DNA of 64,000 nucleotides from Streptomyces longhuiensis (GTDB taxonomy: Bacteria; Actinomycetota; Actinomycetes; Streptomycetales; Streptomycetaceae): contig NZ_CP085173.1 in NCBI RefSeq assembly GCF_020616555.1, forward strand, positions 6,836,001 to 6,900,000, given 5' to 3'. The translations under genes and the position numbers were made by a program. Positions 1-9,052 of the stretch are shown piece by piece. The notes beneath the pieces were generated by a model. It was not told the origin of the DNA and made no database searches. It worked only from the letters and a program-made list of their open reading frames with translations. Numbering within the stretch: the stretch's first letter is position 1; each line of letters begins with the position of its first letter.

Positions 1-1676
1 ACCCGGCCACCGCCCTTCTTGGGGTCGGATCCGGCGAGGAACACCCCGAAGAGGCCGCGGTCCGGGATCGTGCCCCCGGAGGTGACGGCGAGGCGCTGTG
101 CACCGGGGCGTCCGGTGATCGTGCCTGCGATGCGGTCCCACACCACGCGTGGACGCAGCTCGGCGAACGCGTCGGAGGGATAGCGCCCGGCGAGCATGTC
201 GAGGACGCCGGTGAACGCGGACTCCGGCAGCGATGCGAAGGGGGCCGCGCGGCGGACGAGCGCGAGCAGGTCGTCCACCTGCCACGTGTCGAGCGCCGTG
301 ATCGCGACGAGCTGCTGGGCCAGCACGTCCAGGGGGTTGGCGGGGATGCGGAGGGACTCGATGGAGCCCGTGCGCATCCGCTCGGTGACCACCGCCGCCT
401 GGACGAGGTCGCCCCGGTACTTCGGGAAGACGACGCCTGTGGAGACCGCGCCCACCTGGTGTCCCGCGCGGCCCACGCGCTGGAGGCCGGACGCCACGGA
501 CGGCGGGGACTCGACTTGGACGACGAGGTCCACCGCGCCCATGTCGATGCCCAGCTCGAGGCTGGACGTGGCGACCACGGCGGGCAGCCGGCCCGCCTTC
601 AGGTCCTCCTCGACGAGGGCGCGCTGCTCCTTGGAGACCGATCCGTGGTGGGCGCGGGCGATGACCGCCGGCGCTCCGTTCGCCGCGCCCGAGCCGCCCA
701 TCAGCTCGGCCGGTGCGTGGTCCTCGGGGAGGGCCTCGCCCGTCGCCCGCTCGTACGCGATCTCGTTCAGCCGGTTGCACAGGCGCTCGGCCAGGCGGCG
801 GGAGTTGGCGAAGACGATCGTCGAGCGGTGCGACTGGACCAGGTCGGCGATGCGCTCCTCGACGTGCGGCCAGATGGACGGCCGCTCCGCCGCCTGATCG
901 GAGTCGGCGACGGGCGAGCCGCCGAGCTCGCCCAGGTCCTCCACGGGGACGACCACCGAGAGGTCGAACTCCTTGCCGGAGCGCGGCTGGACGATCTCCA
1001 CCTTGCGCTGCGGCGACAGATAGCGCGCCACCTCGTCGACAGGACGGACCGTCGCCGACAGGCCGATCCGGCGGGCGGGCCGGGGCAGCAGCTCGTCGAG
1101 CCGCTCCAGGGACAGCGCGAGATGGGCGCCGCGCTTGGTGCCCGCGACCGCGTGCACCTCGTCGAGAATCACCGTCTCGATACCCGTGAGCGCGTCACGC
1201 GCGGCGGACGTGAGCATCAGGAACAGCGACTCGGGCGTCGTGATCAAGATGTCCGGCGGCCGGGTCGACAGGGCGCGGCGCTCGGCCGGGGGAGTGTCCC
1301 CGGAGCGAATGCCGACCTTCAACTCGGGCTCGGGCAGTCCCAGGCGCACCGACTCCTGCCGGATACCGGTCAGCGGGCTGCGCAGATTGCGCTCCACGTC
1401 GACCGCGAGGGCCTTGAGGGGCGAGACGTACAGGACGCGGCAGCGCTTCTTCGGGTCGGCCGGTGGCGGCGTCGACGCCAGCTGGTCCAGGGCGGCCAGG
1501 AACGCGGCCAGGGTCTTGCCGGAACCCGTCGGTGCGACGACCAGCACGTCCGAGCCCTCGTCGATGGCCTGCCACGCCCCGGCCTGCGCGGACGTGGGCG
1601 CGGAGAACGCCCCCGTGAACCAACTGCGGGTCGCGGGGGAGAAACCGTCGAGCGGGCTGCGTGCGGACCTGACCAT
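1..1676 (-). CDS. lhr: Lhr-type ATP-dependent helicase, N-terminal part (cut by window edge)
   Basis: This is a superfamily 2 DNA/RNA helicase of the Lhr family, of which about 558 N-terminal residues are visible; the rest lies left of the window. Seen directly: Walker A APTGSGKT near residues 48-55, a DEVH box near 172-175, motif III SATVRP, motif IV IVFANSRR and a motif VI stretch ending in LQRVGRAGHQVG. Lhr proteins usually run about 1500 residues, so roughly two thirds is missing. The ATG at 1676 is followed directly by the family-like MVRSARSPLDGF start. The gene diverges from the AraC gene. The family is linked to DNA repair in actinobacteria; nothing in the sequence shows a specific substrate. 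Confidence 0.9.
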   Translation of the reverse strand, partial: MVRSARSPLDGFSPATRSWFTGAFSAPTSAQAGAWQAIDEGSDVLVVAPTGSGKTLAAFLAALDQLASTPPPADPKKRCRVLYVSPLKALAVDVERNLRSPLTGIRQESVRLGLPEPELKVGIRSGDTPPAERRALSTRPPDILITTPESLFLMLTSAARDALTGIETVILDEVHAVAGTKRGAHLALSLERLDELLPRPARRIGLSATVRPVDEVARYLSPQRKVEIVQPRSGKEFDLSVVVPVEDLGELGGSPVADSDQAAERPSIWPHVEERIADLVQSHRSTIVFANSRRLAERLCNRLNEIAYERATGEALPEDHAPAELMGGSGAANGAPAVIARAHHGSVSKEQRALVEEDLKAGRLPAVVATSSLELGIDMGAVDLVVQVESPPSVASGLQRVGRAGHQVGAVSTGVVFPKYRGDLVQAAVVTERMRTGSIESLRIPANPLDVLAQQLVAITALDTWQVDDLLALVRRAAPFASLPESAFTGVLDMLAGRYPSDAFAELRPRVVWDRIAGTITGRPGAQRLAVTSGGTIPDRGLFGVFLAGSDPKKGGGR

Positions 1677-1777
1677 GCCCCCATCGTGCACCTCTCCACT
1701 GACAATGGCCCGGACCTGCGCAAACGCTCCGCGCCCGGACCCGGGCGCCGGGCGGCGCAGCCCGCTCTTGGCGCAGA

Positions 1778-2821
1778 ATGGAACACATGGCGGGGTCGGG
1801 AACGAAGGAATGGGCCAGGCACTGGCGCTACGAACAGCTGCCGGGCCTCGACCTGCTGCGGGCTCGCTACGTCCGCCACACGTTCCCCCGCCACAGCCAC
1901 GACGGGTACGTCTTCGGCGCGGTCACCAGCGGCATCGAGGACGTGGGACTGCCGACCGGCACGGTCCACGCGGGACCCGGCACCGTCGTCATGATCAACC
2001 CCGAGGTGGCGCACACCGCGCGGGCGGGTGAGCCCGACGGCTGGGCGTACCACACGCTCTATCCGTCGGCCGATGTCATAGCGGAGATCGCCGGCGAGAC
2101 CACGTCGGTCCGCGGGACGGCCGCGTTCGCCGAGCCGATCGTCAGCGACCCGCACGCGGCCCACCTCATCCGCGAGGTGCACCGCGCGGCGGAGGAGGGC
2201 AACGCGCTCGCCGCCGACAGCCTGCTGCGCATCGTGGTCGCCCGGCTGCTGCGCGATCACGGACAGCCCATGGCCGCCCGCCCGATGCGGTCCGCCGGCG
2301 CCACGATCGCGGCACGCGCGCGTGCCGTGCTCGCCGAGCGGATGGCGCAGCCGCCGTCCCTGGAGGCCCTCGCCACCGAACTCGGCACCAGCCCGTTCGC
2401 CCTGCTGCGCGCCTTCAGGGACGCGTACGGGATGCCGCCGCACACCTGGCTCACCGACGCGCGCGTGCGGGCCGCCCGCCGCCTCCTGGACGGCGGCACG
2501 GCACCGGCCGACGCCGCCGTGACGGTCGGCTTCACGGACCAGCCGCACCTCAACCGGCACTTCACGCGGATCGTCGGCGTGCCGCCCGGCGCCTACCAGC
2601 GGGAGCGCAAGAACGTACAAGACCCGGCCGCGCGCTCCCTCGTACCGTCACAGGCGTGGCAGAACAGACAACATCCACGGCGATACGCGCCGGATCAGCA
2701 CGGGACGGGCAAGCAGGGCGGCCCGGCGACGGAAGGCCCGAGAAGGCCGATTCCGCCGTCGTCCGGGACGCGCTCGGCGTCGGCGTCGCCGTCGGACTCT
2801 CCGGGTTCGCCTTCGGCGTGA
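1778..2821 (+). CDS. AraC-family transcriptional regulator
   Basis: The protein has an N-terminal cupin-like sensor (HTFPRHSHDGY near residue 35) and a C-terminal double helix-turn-helix ending in the AraC signature VGFTDQPHLNRHFTRIVGVPPGAY (residues about 248-271). It probably controls the azlCD exporter genes immediately downstream. The recognisable domain ends near residue 275. The remaining ~70 residues are low-complexity, rich in Pro, Ser and Arg, and run 166 bases into azlC in another frame. That tail is unusual and may come from an indel or a lost stop codon. Which effector is sensed cannot be told. Confidence 0.85.
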   Translation: MEHMAGSGTKEWARHWRYEQLPGLDLLRARYVRHTFPRHSHDGYVFGAVTSGIEDVGLPTGTVHAGPGTVVMINPEVAHTARAGEPDGWAYHTLYPSADVIAEIAGETTSVRGTAAFAEPIVSDPHAAHLIREVHRAAEEGNALAADSLLRIVVARLLRDHGQPMAARPMRSAGATIAARARAVLAERMAQPPSLEALATELGTSPFALLRAFRDAYGMPPHTWLTDARVRAARRLLDGGTAPADAAVTVGFTDQPHLNRHFTRIVGVPPGAYQRERKNVQDPAARSLVPSQAWQNRQHPRRYAPDQHGTGKQGGPATEGPRRPIPPSSGTRSASASPSDSPGSPSA

Positions 2822-3477
2822 CCTCGGCCGGCAGCGGCCTCAGCGTGCTCCAGACCTGCGCGCTCAGCCTGCTCGTGTTCACCGGGGCCTCGCAGTTCGC
2901 CCTGGTGGGCGCGATCGCGGCCGGTGGCAACCCGCTCACCGCCGCTGCGGGCGCCTTCTTCCTCGGCGTGCGCAACTCGTTCTACGGGCTGCGCCTGTCC
3001 CAGTTGCTCGCCCTCCCGCGCGTGGTGCGCCCCTTCGCCGCGCACTGGGTCATCGACGAGACCACCGCCGTCTCGCTCGCCCAGCCGACGCGTCGCAGCG
3101 CCCGTATCGGTTTCACCGTCACGGGGCTGACCCTGTACGTGCTGTGGAACCTCACGACCCTGCTCGGGGCGCTCGGCGCGGAGGCCATCGGCGACACCGA
3201 CGCCTGGGGGCTCGACGCGGCCGGACCCGCGGTCTTCCTGGCGCTGCTCGCGCCGATGCTGCGGACAGCCACGGAACGGGCCGTGGCCGGGATCGCCGTC
3301 ATCCTCGGCCTCGGGCTGCTGCCTGTTCTGCCGGCCGGTGTGCCGGTCCTGGTGGCCGCGCTCGCGGCGCCGGCCGTGCTCTACGCGGAGGGGCGCCGGG
3401 CGGCACGGCGAGCGACCGGAAAGAACCCACAAGAGGACCCGCGGAAGGCCGACGGCCGACAGGGAGAGGGCCGATGA
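2656..3477 (+). CDS. azlC: AzlC-family branched-chain amino acid exporter, large subunit
   Basis: This is a membrane protein of 273 residues with the AzlC signature, including FTGASQFALVGAIAAGG and FFLGVRNSFYGLRLS. AzlC with AzlD forms a LIV-E type exporter for branched-chain amino acids or analogues. The GTG at 2656 is the only plausible start before the conserved region, which begins near residue 38 (VVRDALGVGVAVG). The hydrophilic 37-residue leader is longer than usual and lies inside the AraC reading frame. The stop overlaps the azlD ATG as ATGA, implying translational coupling. The C-terminus is basic and hydrophilic. Confidence 0.88.
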   Translation: MAEQTTSTAIRAGSARDGQAGRPGDGRPEKADSAVVRDALGVGVAVGLSGFAFGVTSAGSGLSVLQTCALSLLVFTGASQFALVGAIAAGGNPLTAAAGAFFLGVRNSFYGLRLSQLLALPRVVRPFAAHWVIDETTAVSLAQPTRRSARIGFTVTGLTLYVLWNLTTLLGALGAEAIGDTDAWGLDAAGPAVFLALLAPMLRTATERAVAGIAVILGLGLLPVLPAGVPVLVAALAAPAVLYAEGRRAARRATGKNPQEDPRKADGRQGEGR

Positions 3478-3782
3478 ACATCTGGATCGCGGTCGCGGTG
3501 ACCGCAGTCGGCTGCTACGCCGTCAAGCTCATCGGGCTCCTCGTGCCCGCCGGTGTCCTGGAACGGCCGCTGGTCCGACGACTGGCGGCATTGCTCCCCG
3601 TGGCCCTGCTGGCCGCGCTCACGGCCCAGCAGACCTTCGCCGACGGCACCACGCTCGTTCTCGACGCGAAGGCGGCCGGGCTGGCCGCGGCGGCGGTCGC
3701 GCTGATCCTTCGCGCGCCGTTCCTGGTCGTCGTCGCGGCGGCCGTCGTGGTCACGGCCGGGCTGCGCGCCGTCACGGGATGA
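3474..3782 (+). CDS. azlD: AzlD-family branched-chain amino acid exporter, small subunit
   Basis: This protein of 102 residues has about four hydrophobic segments and the AzlD-typical core AVGCYAVKLIGLLVPAGV followed by RRLAALLPVALLAAL. It pairs with the larger AzlC subunit in the membrane, and its ATG overlaps the azlC stop. The size matches the family (about 100-110 residues). The gene ends just before a short 60-bp tandem repeat and the convergent MFS gene. Confidence 0.88.
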   Translation: MNIWIAVAVTAVGCYAVKLIGLLVPAGVLERPLVRRLAALLPVALLAALTAQQTFADGTTLVLDAKAAGLAAAAVALILRAPFLVVVAAAVVVTAGLRAVTG

Positions 3783-3790
3783 GCCCTCAC

Positions 3791-3924
3791 GCGCGCGTGG
3801 ATCCGGGTGGCCTCCATCAGCGTCACCCGTGATGCGGGATGCGTCCCACGCGGGCACGCGGACCCCGGCGGCCCGCCAGCGTCACCCCGGGATGCGGGAT
3901 GCGCCCCCCCCGCGCGTGGACCCC
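3791..3924. repeat. imperfect 60-bp tandem repeat between azlD and the MFS gene
   Basis: The 13-mer GATGCGGGATGCG occurs at 3831 and again at 3891, exactly 60 bp apart. The flanking words GCGTCACCC and GCGCGTGGA/GCACGCGGA recur at the same offset, giving just over two copies. It lies between two convergent genes. No protein or RNA function is apparent. Confidence 0.75.
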
Positions 3925-3945
3925 TTGCGCACCTGCCGCCCCCAC

Positions 3946-5247
3946 TCAGTGCGCCACCGGCACCTGCGGCACCGACCCTGCCGCGGGTTCCGGTAGGCCG
4001 AGTCGCCGGGCCGTTGTCTCCGGGCGGCAGAAGAGCGCCGCCAGGCCCCCCGCCGTCACCAGCAGCCCGGCGGTGAGGAGCCACCCCTCTTCGTAGCCGG
4101 CCGACACCGTCCGGGCACGGTCCACCATGCCGCCGAGCACGAGGGGCGACAGGATGCCGCCCAGCGCGTAGACGAAGGTCAAGGCGCCGAGGGCGACGCC
4201 GCGTTGGGCCGGAGGAGCGATGCGGGCACAGGCCGTGGATGCCACGGTCAGCATCACCATGGCGAGCGCCATGGGGCCGAGCATCAGGGGCACCTTGACC
4301 GCCAGGGAGTCCGTCGTGCCGTACACGGCGGTGGCGCAGCCCGCGACGGTGACGAGGAGACCCGCACCGGACCCTGGGGGCAGGCGCCGGGGTGTGCCCT
4401 TGCGGGCGGAGCGCCGGGCGATCAGGCCGTGGCCGAGGATGACCGCCCCGTTGGCGAGGGCGCCCAGGCCGACCATCGTGCCCGCCTGGTGAAGGTCCCA
4501 GCCGACGACGCTCTCCAGGTAGTCGGGCGCCCACGTCAGCATGGTGCTCATCGACCAGTAGGCGGCGAACGAGCCGAACGCGGCGGTCAGGAACGTGCCG
4601 GAGAGCAGGATGGCGCGCAACGGCACTGTGTCCGTCGTGGGCGTCCGCTCCGCGGCCTCGGACGGCTTCCTGGTGAGCGGTGGCGCCAGCGGCCCGTCCG
4701 CGCCCCACAGCCGCCAGCAGATGGCCCACAGAAGGCCCGCCAGACCGACGACCCCGAACGACCAGCGCCAGCCCCAGTGCGTGATCACCCACGTGAGCAC
4801 CGGCGAGGCGACGGCCACCCCGGCCGCCGCGCCGACCAGCAGGACCGCGGTGGGCAGGGCGCGCTCATGCTGCGGGAACCAGCCGTGGACGTGGTGCATG
4901 GCGACGGGGGAGGCGGGCCCCTCCGCCGCACCGAGGAGCACGCGCGTGGCCAAGAGCGTGCCGAATCCCGCCGCTCCCCACAGCATCGGCAGTTGCGCCA
5001 CCGACCACAGCAGCGCGAGCACCAGCAGGAGGGTCGTCGTCCGCACGCGCCGTGTGAGGGCCGAGACGCCGAGCGCGGCCAGTGAGAACAGGGCGAAGAA
5101 CGCAGACTGCGCCGTGCCGAACTCCTGCCGCGTGATGCCGAAGTCCGCCCGGATCTCCGGGCCCGCGAGCCCGAGCACGGCCTTGTCCGCGAAGTTCACG
5201 AGCATGAAGGCGAGCAGCAGCCACGTGGTGCGCCACGCCCTGCTCAT
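3946..5247 (-). CDS. MFS transporter (ACS-like)
   Basis: This is a 12-helix major facilitator of 433 residues, starting MSRAWRTTWLLLAFMLVNFADKAVLG. The ADK pattern in helix 1 and the GAAEGPASPVAMHH stretch in helix 4 resemble anion:cation symporters that import organic acids or sugar acids. Its ATG shares one base with the stop of the upstream metallo-beta-lactamase gene (TGATG), so the two are almost certainly co-translated. The substrate is probably what that hydrolase acts on. A cytoplasmic central loop is rich in charged residues (KPSEAAERTPTTD). Confidence 0.85.
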   Translation of the reverse strand: MSRAWRTTWLLLAFMLVNFADKAVLGLAGPEIRADFGITRQEFGTAQSAFFALFSLAALGVSALTRRVRTTTLLLVLALLWSVAQLPMLWGAAGFGTLLATRVLLGAAEGPASPVAMHHVHGWFPQHERALPTAVLLVGAAAGVAVASPVLTWVITHWGWRWSFGVVGLAGLLWAICWRLWGADGPLAPPLTRKPSEAAERTPTTDTVPLRAILLSGTFLTAAFGSFAAYWSMSTMLTWAPDYLESVVGWDLHQAGTMVGLGALANGAVILGHGLIARRSARKGTPRRLPPGSGAGLLVTVAGCATAVYGTTDSLAVKVPLMLGPMALAMVMLTVASTACARIAPPAQRGVALGALTFVYALGGILSPLVLGGMVDRARTVSAGYEEGWLLTAGLLVTAGGLAALFCRPETTARRLGLPEPAAGSVPQVPVAH

Positions 5248-6650
5248 CAGCAGCAGCCGTCTTCGTCGTCGACCACACCGACGCTGATCGCCCCTTCGGC
5301 CCGCCTGCGTCCCTCAGGGGAGCGCGTCAACTCCGTCTGCACGTCGGTGCCGGCGGCCACGGCGGCCGATTCGGCGGCGGCCCAGTGGAAGACACCCCGC
5401 GCCATGGTCGACGTCTCCTGGAGGGCGCGCCGCGCGAACACATCGGCACGCACGCGTGCCACCTCCCGGTCGGCGGGCGCCGCGAGGGCCGCGGTCTCCG
5501 CCAGATGCGAGGCGAGGCGCAGCTCCCCGGCGGCGAGCAGCTCGGAGGCACGGAGCGCCAGCGCGGACGCCCCGCCCGCGGCGCGTGCGAACTCGGCCGC
5601 GACGTCCGCCTCCGGGGCGGGCTTGAGGTGCGCGGGGTTCTGGTCGTACCAGCCGCCCCACAGGCGCCACAGGTTGCGTACGACGAACTCCGGCTCGTCG
5701 TAGGCCGGGTGGAGATACGGCTTCGCCAGCAGCTCTTCGGGGACCTTCACCCCGTGGATGACCGCGTCGAGGCGGTGGCCCGCGTTCATCAGCTCCCTGG
5801 TCTGTTCGCACAGCGATTCCAGGAGGCGCGCGGTGTCGTCGAGGGCCTGGTGCACCCGGCGGGAGCCGACGATGGGGACGCCGTGTCCGGGCAGGAGGAG
5901 TTCGGCGCCGAGCTCCTGCATCGCGCGCAGGGCGCGCGCCCAGTCCTCCGGATAGCGCTGCACCTTCTGGGGGTTGCCCGCGTTCGGGGTGTTCCAGATG
6001 AACAGGTCGCCCGTGCACAACGTCCTGAGTTCCGGGATCCATACGTAGGTGTGGTCGTCGGTCTCCCCGCGCGCGTGCACGAGCTCGAACGTCAGCTCAC
6101 CGCGCCGCACCGTCAGACGGTCCCTGTAGACGACGTCCGGATAGCGGTACGTGGTGGGCCACTCCAGGGAGGGCACTCCGAACTGCCTGCGATTGATCCA
6201 GGAGTTGTAACCCGCCGTCCTGATGTAGCGGTCGAACCGCGCGGGGACGGCCTCGTGGGCGATCACCTCGGGTCGCGGGCCGCCGCTCTCGTCGGCCTCC
6301 TGGTCGAAGGGGGTCACCCCGAAGACGTGGTCCAGGTGACCGTGGGTGTACACCACGGAGCGCACCGGTCCCGCCCCGAACCCGGAAACCGCCTCGTGCA
6401 GTCGGGCCGCCGTACGGAAGTCGCCCGAGTCGACGAGGACCACGCCGTCGCCCGTGTCGAAGGCGGCCACGTTGGCGAACGCGGGGAAGAAGCCCACGCG
6501 GTCACGCAGGCGCACCAGTTCGCTCCCGGAGTACGCGCCCGTCAGATGAGGCAGCAGCGTCTCGGTGCCCTGCCAGACCCGGTCGATGTAGTCGCCGTAC
6601 GAGCCGTACGCGGAGTGCTGGGCGTGGTCCTGCTCTTTGTGTCCGGTCAT
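5247..6650 (-). CDS. metallo-beta-lactamase hydrolase with alkylsulfatase-type dimerisation domain
   Basis: The protein has 467 residues. An MBL fold occupies the N-terminal half with the metal motif THGHLDH, followed by HARGETDDHT, CTGDLF and LLPGHG. A helical region containing YDEPEFVVRNLWRLWGGWYDQNP matches the dimerisation domain of alkyl sulfatases (SdsA1/BDS1 type). Start chosen at MTGHKEQ because GAGGAG lies 8 bases upstream. The protein ends in a short Asp/Glu-Cys-Cys tail. It is coupled to the MFS gene and divergent from a PucR-like regulator. Sulfate-ester hydrolysis is the likely reaction, but the substrate is unknown. Confidence 0.85.
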   Translation of the reverse strand: MTGHKEQDHAQHSAYGSYGDYIDRVWQGTETLLPHLTGAYSGSELVRLRDRVGFFPAFANVAAFDTGDGVVLVDSGDFRTAARLHEAVSGFGAGPVRSVVYTHGHLDHVFGVTPFDQEADESGGPRPEVIAHEAVPARFDRYIRTAGYNSWINRRQFGVPSLEWPTTYRYPDVVYRDRLTVRRGELTFELVHARGETDDHTYVWIPELRTLCTGDLFIWNTPNAGNPQKVQRYPEDWARALRAMQELGAELLLPGHGVPIVGSRRVHQALDDTARLLESLCEQTRELMNAGHRLDAVIHGVKVPEELLAKPYLHPAYDEPEFVVRNLWRLWGGWYDQNPAHLKPAPEADVAAEFARAAGGASALALRASELLAAGELRLASHLAETAALAAPADREVARVRADVFARRALQETSTMARGVFHWAAAESAAVAAGTDVQTELTRSPEGRRRAEGAISVGVVDDEDGCC

Positions 6651-6730
6651 GTCCTCGGCTCCTCGTGTGCAGTGCGGTCGACCGCCGTCGGCCACGAGTT
6701 TCGGCCCCCGATGTGAGATCGAACACCGCC

Positions 6731-6772
6731 TCGCGTCACACGTCCCACCCGTGGGTAATGTGACGCGTCACA
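6731..6772. promoter_or_regulatory. palindromic operator in the divergent regulator/hydrolase promoter
   Basis: A perfect 14-bp palindrome TGTGACGCGTCACA sits at 6759-6772, with an extra half-site GCGTCACA at 6733-6740 and a second dyad CCCAC/GTGGG between them. It lies in the only intergenic space between the PucR-type regulator and the hydrolase-MFS pair. Binding by that regulator is inferred from position. Confidence 0.6.
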
Positions 6773-6814
6773 AACGCAGTGCCCCGTCCATGTCCATGGG
6801 GGAATGGAGGAACA

Positions 6815-7999
6815 GTGGCCCTGTCGCCCGAAGCCCGCTCCCTGGCCGCGCGCTGCGAACCGAGAGTCAACGAACTCGCCCGCCGCATGGCTCGCGAGGC
6901 GTTCGAGGAACTGCCCGGGTACGCCGAACTCCCGGATGACGTGAAGGACTTGGAGGTCGCCGCGACCGTCCGGCACGGCGTACGGCTCTTCCTGCGACGT
7001 GTCAGCGAGCCGGACCTGGTACAGCCCGGCAGCAACCGGCTGTTCCGCGAGCGCGCCGCCCAGCGGGCCGAGGAGGGCATGCCGCTGCACCTCCTCCTGC
7101 GCACCTACGCGCATGGCCTGTACGCCCTGTGGCAGGCCCTGCGCGACGTCGCGGGCCCCGGAGACGAAGGCGCGCTGGTCGAGCTCGTCGACGTACTGCT
7201 GCAGTCGCACCCGGGGATCGTGGGCGCCGTGGCCGAGACGTATCTCGACGAGCGGTCCGCCCTGGAGGCCGAGCAGCGGGCCCAGGTCCGTTCCCTGGTG
7301 CGCGGCCTGCTCGACGGGATGGTCCCGCCCGGGCACGTCCTCCTGGACCAGCTCGGCCTCGAAGGGCCCGCTCTCGTACTCGCCCTCGGCCTCGACGCGG
7401 ATCCCGCTGACGGACCGGTCGCCGTGCGGCGCAGGCTGCGTCGGCTGCAGACCGCCCTGGACCACACCTTCGGAGTGGAGGTGCTCGCGCTCCTGGAGGC
7501 CGACGGCGGGCGTGTCATCGTGCCCAAGGACTGCTCGGCCCCGGACGATCTGGCCGGCCGTCTCGCCAAGGCCGGCGGGTTCGAGGTCCGGGTGGCCGCC
7601 GTGCAGGCGGCAGGCCCCGAGGAGGTGACCGGGGCGGCCCGCACAGCCACCGAGATCCTGCGCATCACGCGCGCGTGCGGCATCCCGCCCGGACTGCACC
7701 GCCTGGACGACGTGCTGCTGGAGTACCACCTGTCCCGTCCCAGCGAGACGAGCCACCGGATAGCGGCCCTCCTGGACCCCGTGGCCGGCCGGCCCGAACT
7801 CCTGGAGACACTGCGCACCCACCTCGCCCACCAACAGGACCGCAGGGCGACAGCAGCCGCGCTCGGCCTGCACCCCAACACGGTCGACAACCGGCTCGCC
7901 CGCATCGGCGAGCAGACGGGCATCGACCTGTCGGCTCCGCGGGGGACGGCGCTCGCCATCGCCGCGCTTCTACTGAGGGACGCGGTCGACGTCACCTGA
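6815..7999 (+). CDS. PucR/CdaR-type transcriptional regulator
   Basis: This protein of 394 residues has an N-terminal all-helical region (RsbRD-like), a central GGDEF-like region, and a C-terminal PucR helix-turn-helix. The latter is visible as LAHQQDRRATAAALGLHPNT then VDNRLARIGEQTGIDL. Family members activate catabolic or transport operons. The GTG at 6815 is preferred because GGAGG lies 4 bases upstream; an earlier in-frame ATG at 6779 lacks a ribosome site. It is divergent from the alkylsulfatase/MFS pair and probably regulates it through the palindrome at 6759-6772. Confidence 0.85.
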   Translation: MALSPEARSLAARCEPRVNELARRMAREAFEELPGYAELPDDVKDLEVAATVRHGVRLFLRRVSEPDLVQPGSNRLFRERAAQRAEEGMPLHLLLRTYAHGLYALWQALRDVAGPGDEGALVELVDVLLQSHPGIVGAVAETYLDERSALEAEQRAQVRSLVRGLLDGMVPPGHVLLDQLGLEGPALVLALGLDADPADGPVAVRRRLRRLQTALDHTFGVEVLALLEADGGRVIVPKDCSAPDDLAGRLAKAGGFEVRVAAVQAAGPEEVTGAARTATEILRITRACGIPPGLHRLDDVLLEYHLSRPSETSHRIAALLDPVAGRPELLETLRTHLAHQQDRRATAAALGLHPNTVDNRLARIGEQTGIDLSAPRGTALAIAALLLRDAVDVT

Positions 8000-8018
8000 G
8001 GCGTCGCCCACGAAGGCG

Positions 8019-8972
8019 TCAGCCGATCGGCCGCCCGTACGCCCGCAGCGTGCGCAGCGCCTCGATCGTCACCACGGGGCGCGCCTCCAGCGCGACCACC
8101 GGAGCCCACTGGCGCCACCGGATCGGCCACCCGCCGTCGTCCTGCTGCTCGCCCGCGAGGAAGTCCAGCGAGCGCGCCATCTCCTCATCCGTGAACCACG
8201 CGCGTGCCAGCGACTCCGGAGCCTTCGCGTAGTCGTGCGGAAGGTGGTGCTCACCCGGCGCGTACCCGGGCGCCACGGGGTACGCCTCAGGCCGCCCGGG
8301 ATCGAGCAGGGCGAGCCGCTGCTCCCGTACGAGCCGGCCGAGCCGGTCGGCGGCAGCCTCCGCGCGCGGGCGGTCGGGGGCGCCGTCCAGGAAGGCCACG
8401 GCCGCCTCGATCTCATAGGGATGGGACTTCTTCAGGGACTCGACCGCGGCCCAGCAGAAGTCGGTCGCCCGGAACAGCCACGCGTGCCACACCTGGTTAC
8501 GGTGCAGCAGGCCGACGACGGGGCCCGTGGCCAGCAGCTCGCTCGGCGGGTCGTCCACCACCGGCACGAAGGGCGCGCTCGGGTAGCCGCGCTGGCTGGG
8601 ATGGATCGCCGGGAGAGCGCCGTCGGCGGTCGACACGGAGGTCAGGTAGCGGCACACGCGCTCCACCCGCTGGCCACTGCAGCGGCCGATCGAGTCGAGG
8701 ACACGCAGCGCCTGCCCGGTGTGCAGGGGCTGGCTCACCGGGCCGCGGAGATCGGGTTCGAGGGCGTGGCCGTAGCCCTCGTCCTCGTTGCGGTAGGCGG
8801 AGAGGGCGGTCTCGACGGCGTCTGCGCCCGCCCGGCCCGCGCCGAGGAAGTGGTACGCGAAGCGTCGCTGTTCCAGCACGCGCGCGGTCAGCCAGACGAA
8901 GTGCTCGGCACGGGAGAGCGGGGAGGGCGCCGAGCTGGTCTGAGGGAGTGGGGATGCTCCGTTTTCGGCCAT
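8019..8972 (-). CDS. toroid-fold protein of unknown function (terpene-cyclase/prenyltransferase-like)
   Basis: The protein has 317 residues. It contains repeats typical of alpha/alpha toroids, such as YRNEDEGYGHALEPD near residue 60 and EQQDDGGWPIRWRQW near 280, which resemble the QW motif of triterpene cyclases. No DXDD or DDXXD catalytic motif is seen, so enzymatic cyclisation is not supported. Similar genes commonly sit near recA in Streptomyces. It converges on the PucR regulator. No function is assigned. Confidence 0.7.
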   Translation of the reverse strand: MAENGASPLPQTSSAPSPLSRAEHFVWLTARVLEQRRFAYHFLGAGRAGADAVETALSAYRNEDEGYGHALEPDLRGPVSQPLHTGQALRVLDSIGRCSGQRVERVCRYLTSVSTADGALPAIHPSQRGYPSAPFVPVVDDPPSELLATGPVVGLLHRNQVWHAWLFRATDFCWAAVESLKKSHPYEIEAAVAFLDGAPDRPRAEAAADRLGRLVREQRLALLDPGRPEAYPVAPGYAPGEHHLPHDYAKAPESLARAWFTDEEMARSLDFLAGEQQDDGGWPIRWRQWAPVVALEARPVVTIEALRTLRAYGRPIG

Positions 8973-9052
8973 GCACCGAACCGTAGGACGGAAAGCGTTC
9001 TCGGTGAGCCTTCCGTGCCGGGCTGCACTCTCAGGGGCGGGATACTGGTGTC

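Noticed and set aside
459..1994. Long plus-strand open frames across the helicase gene
   Set aside because: They lie antisense to the well-conserved Lhr motifs and have no ribosome site or recognisable domain, as usual for high-GC shadow frames.
3138..3782. A longer ORF starting inside azlC in the azlD frame
   Set aside because: The azlD product begins at the ATG at 3474; the upstream extension is Arg/Gly-rich shadow sequence.
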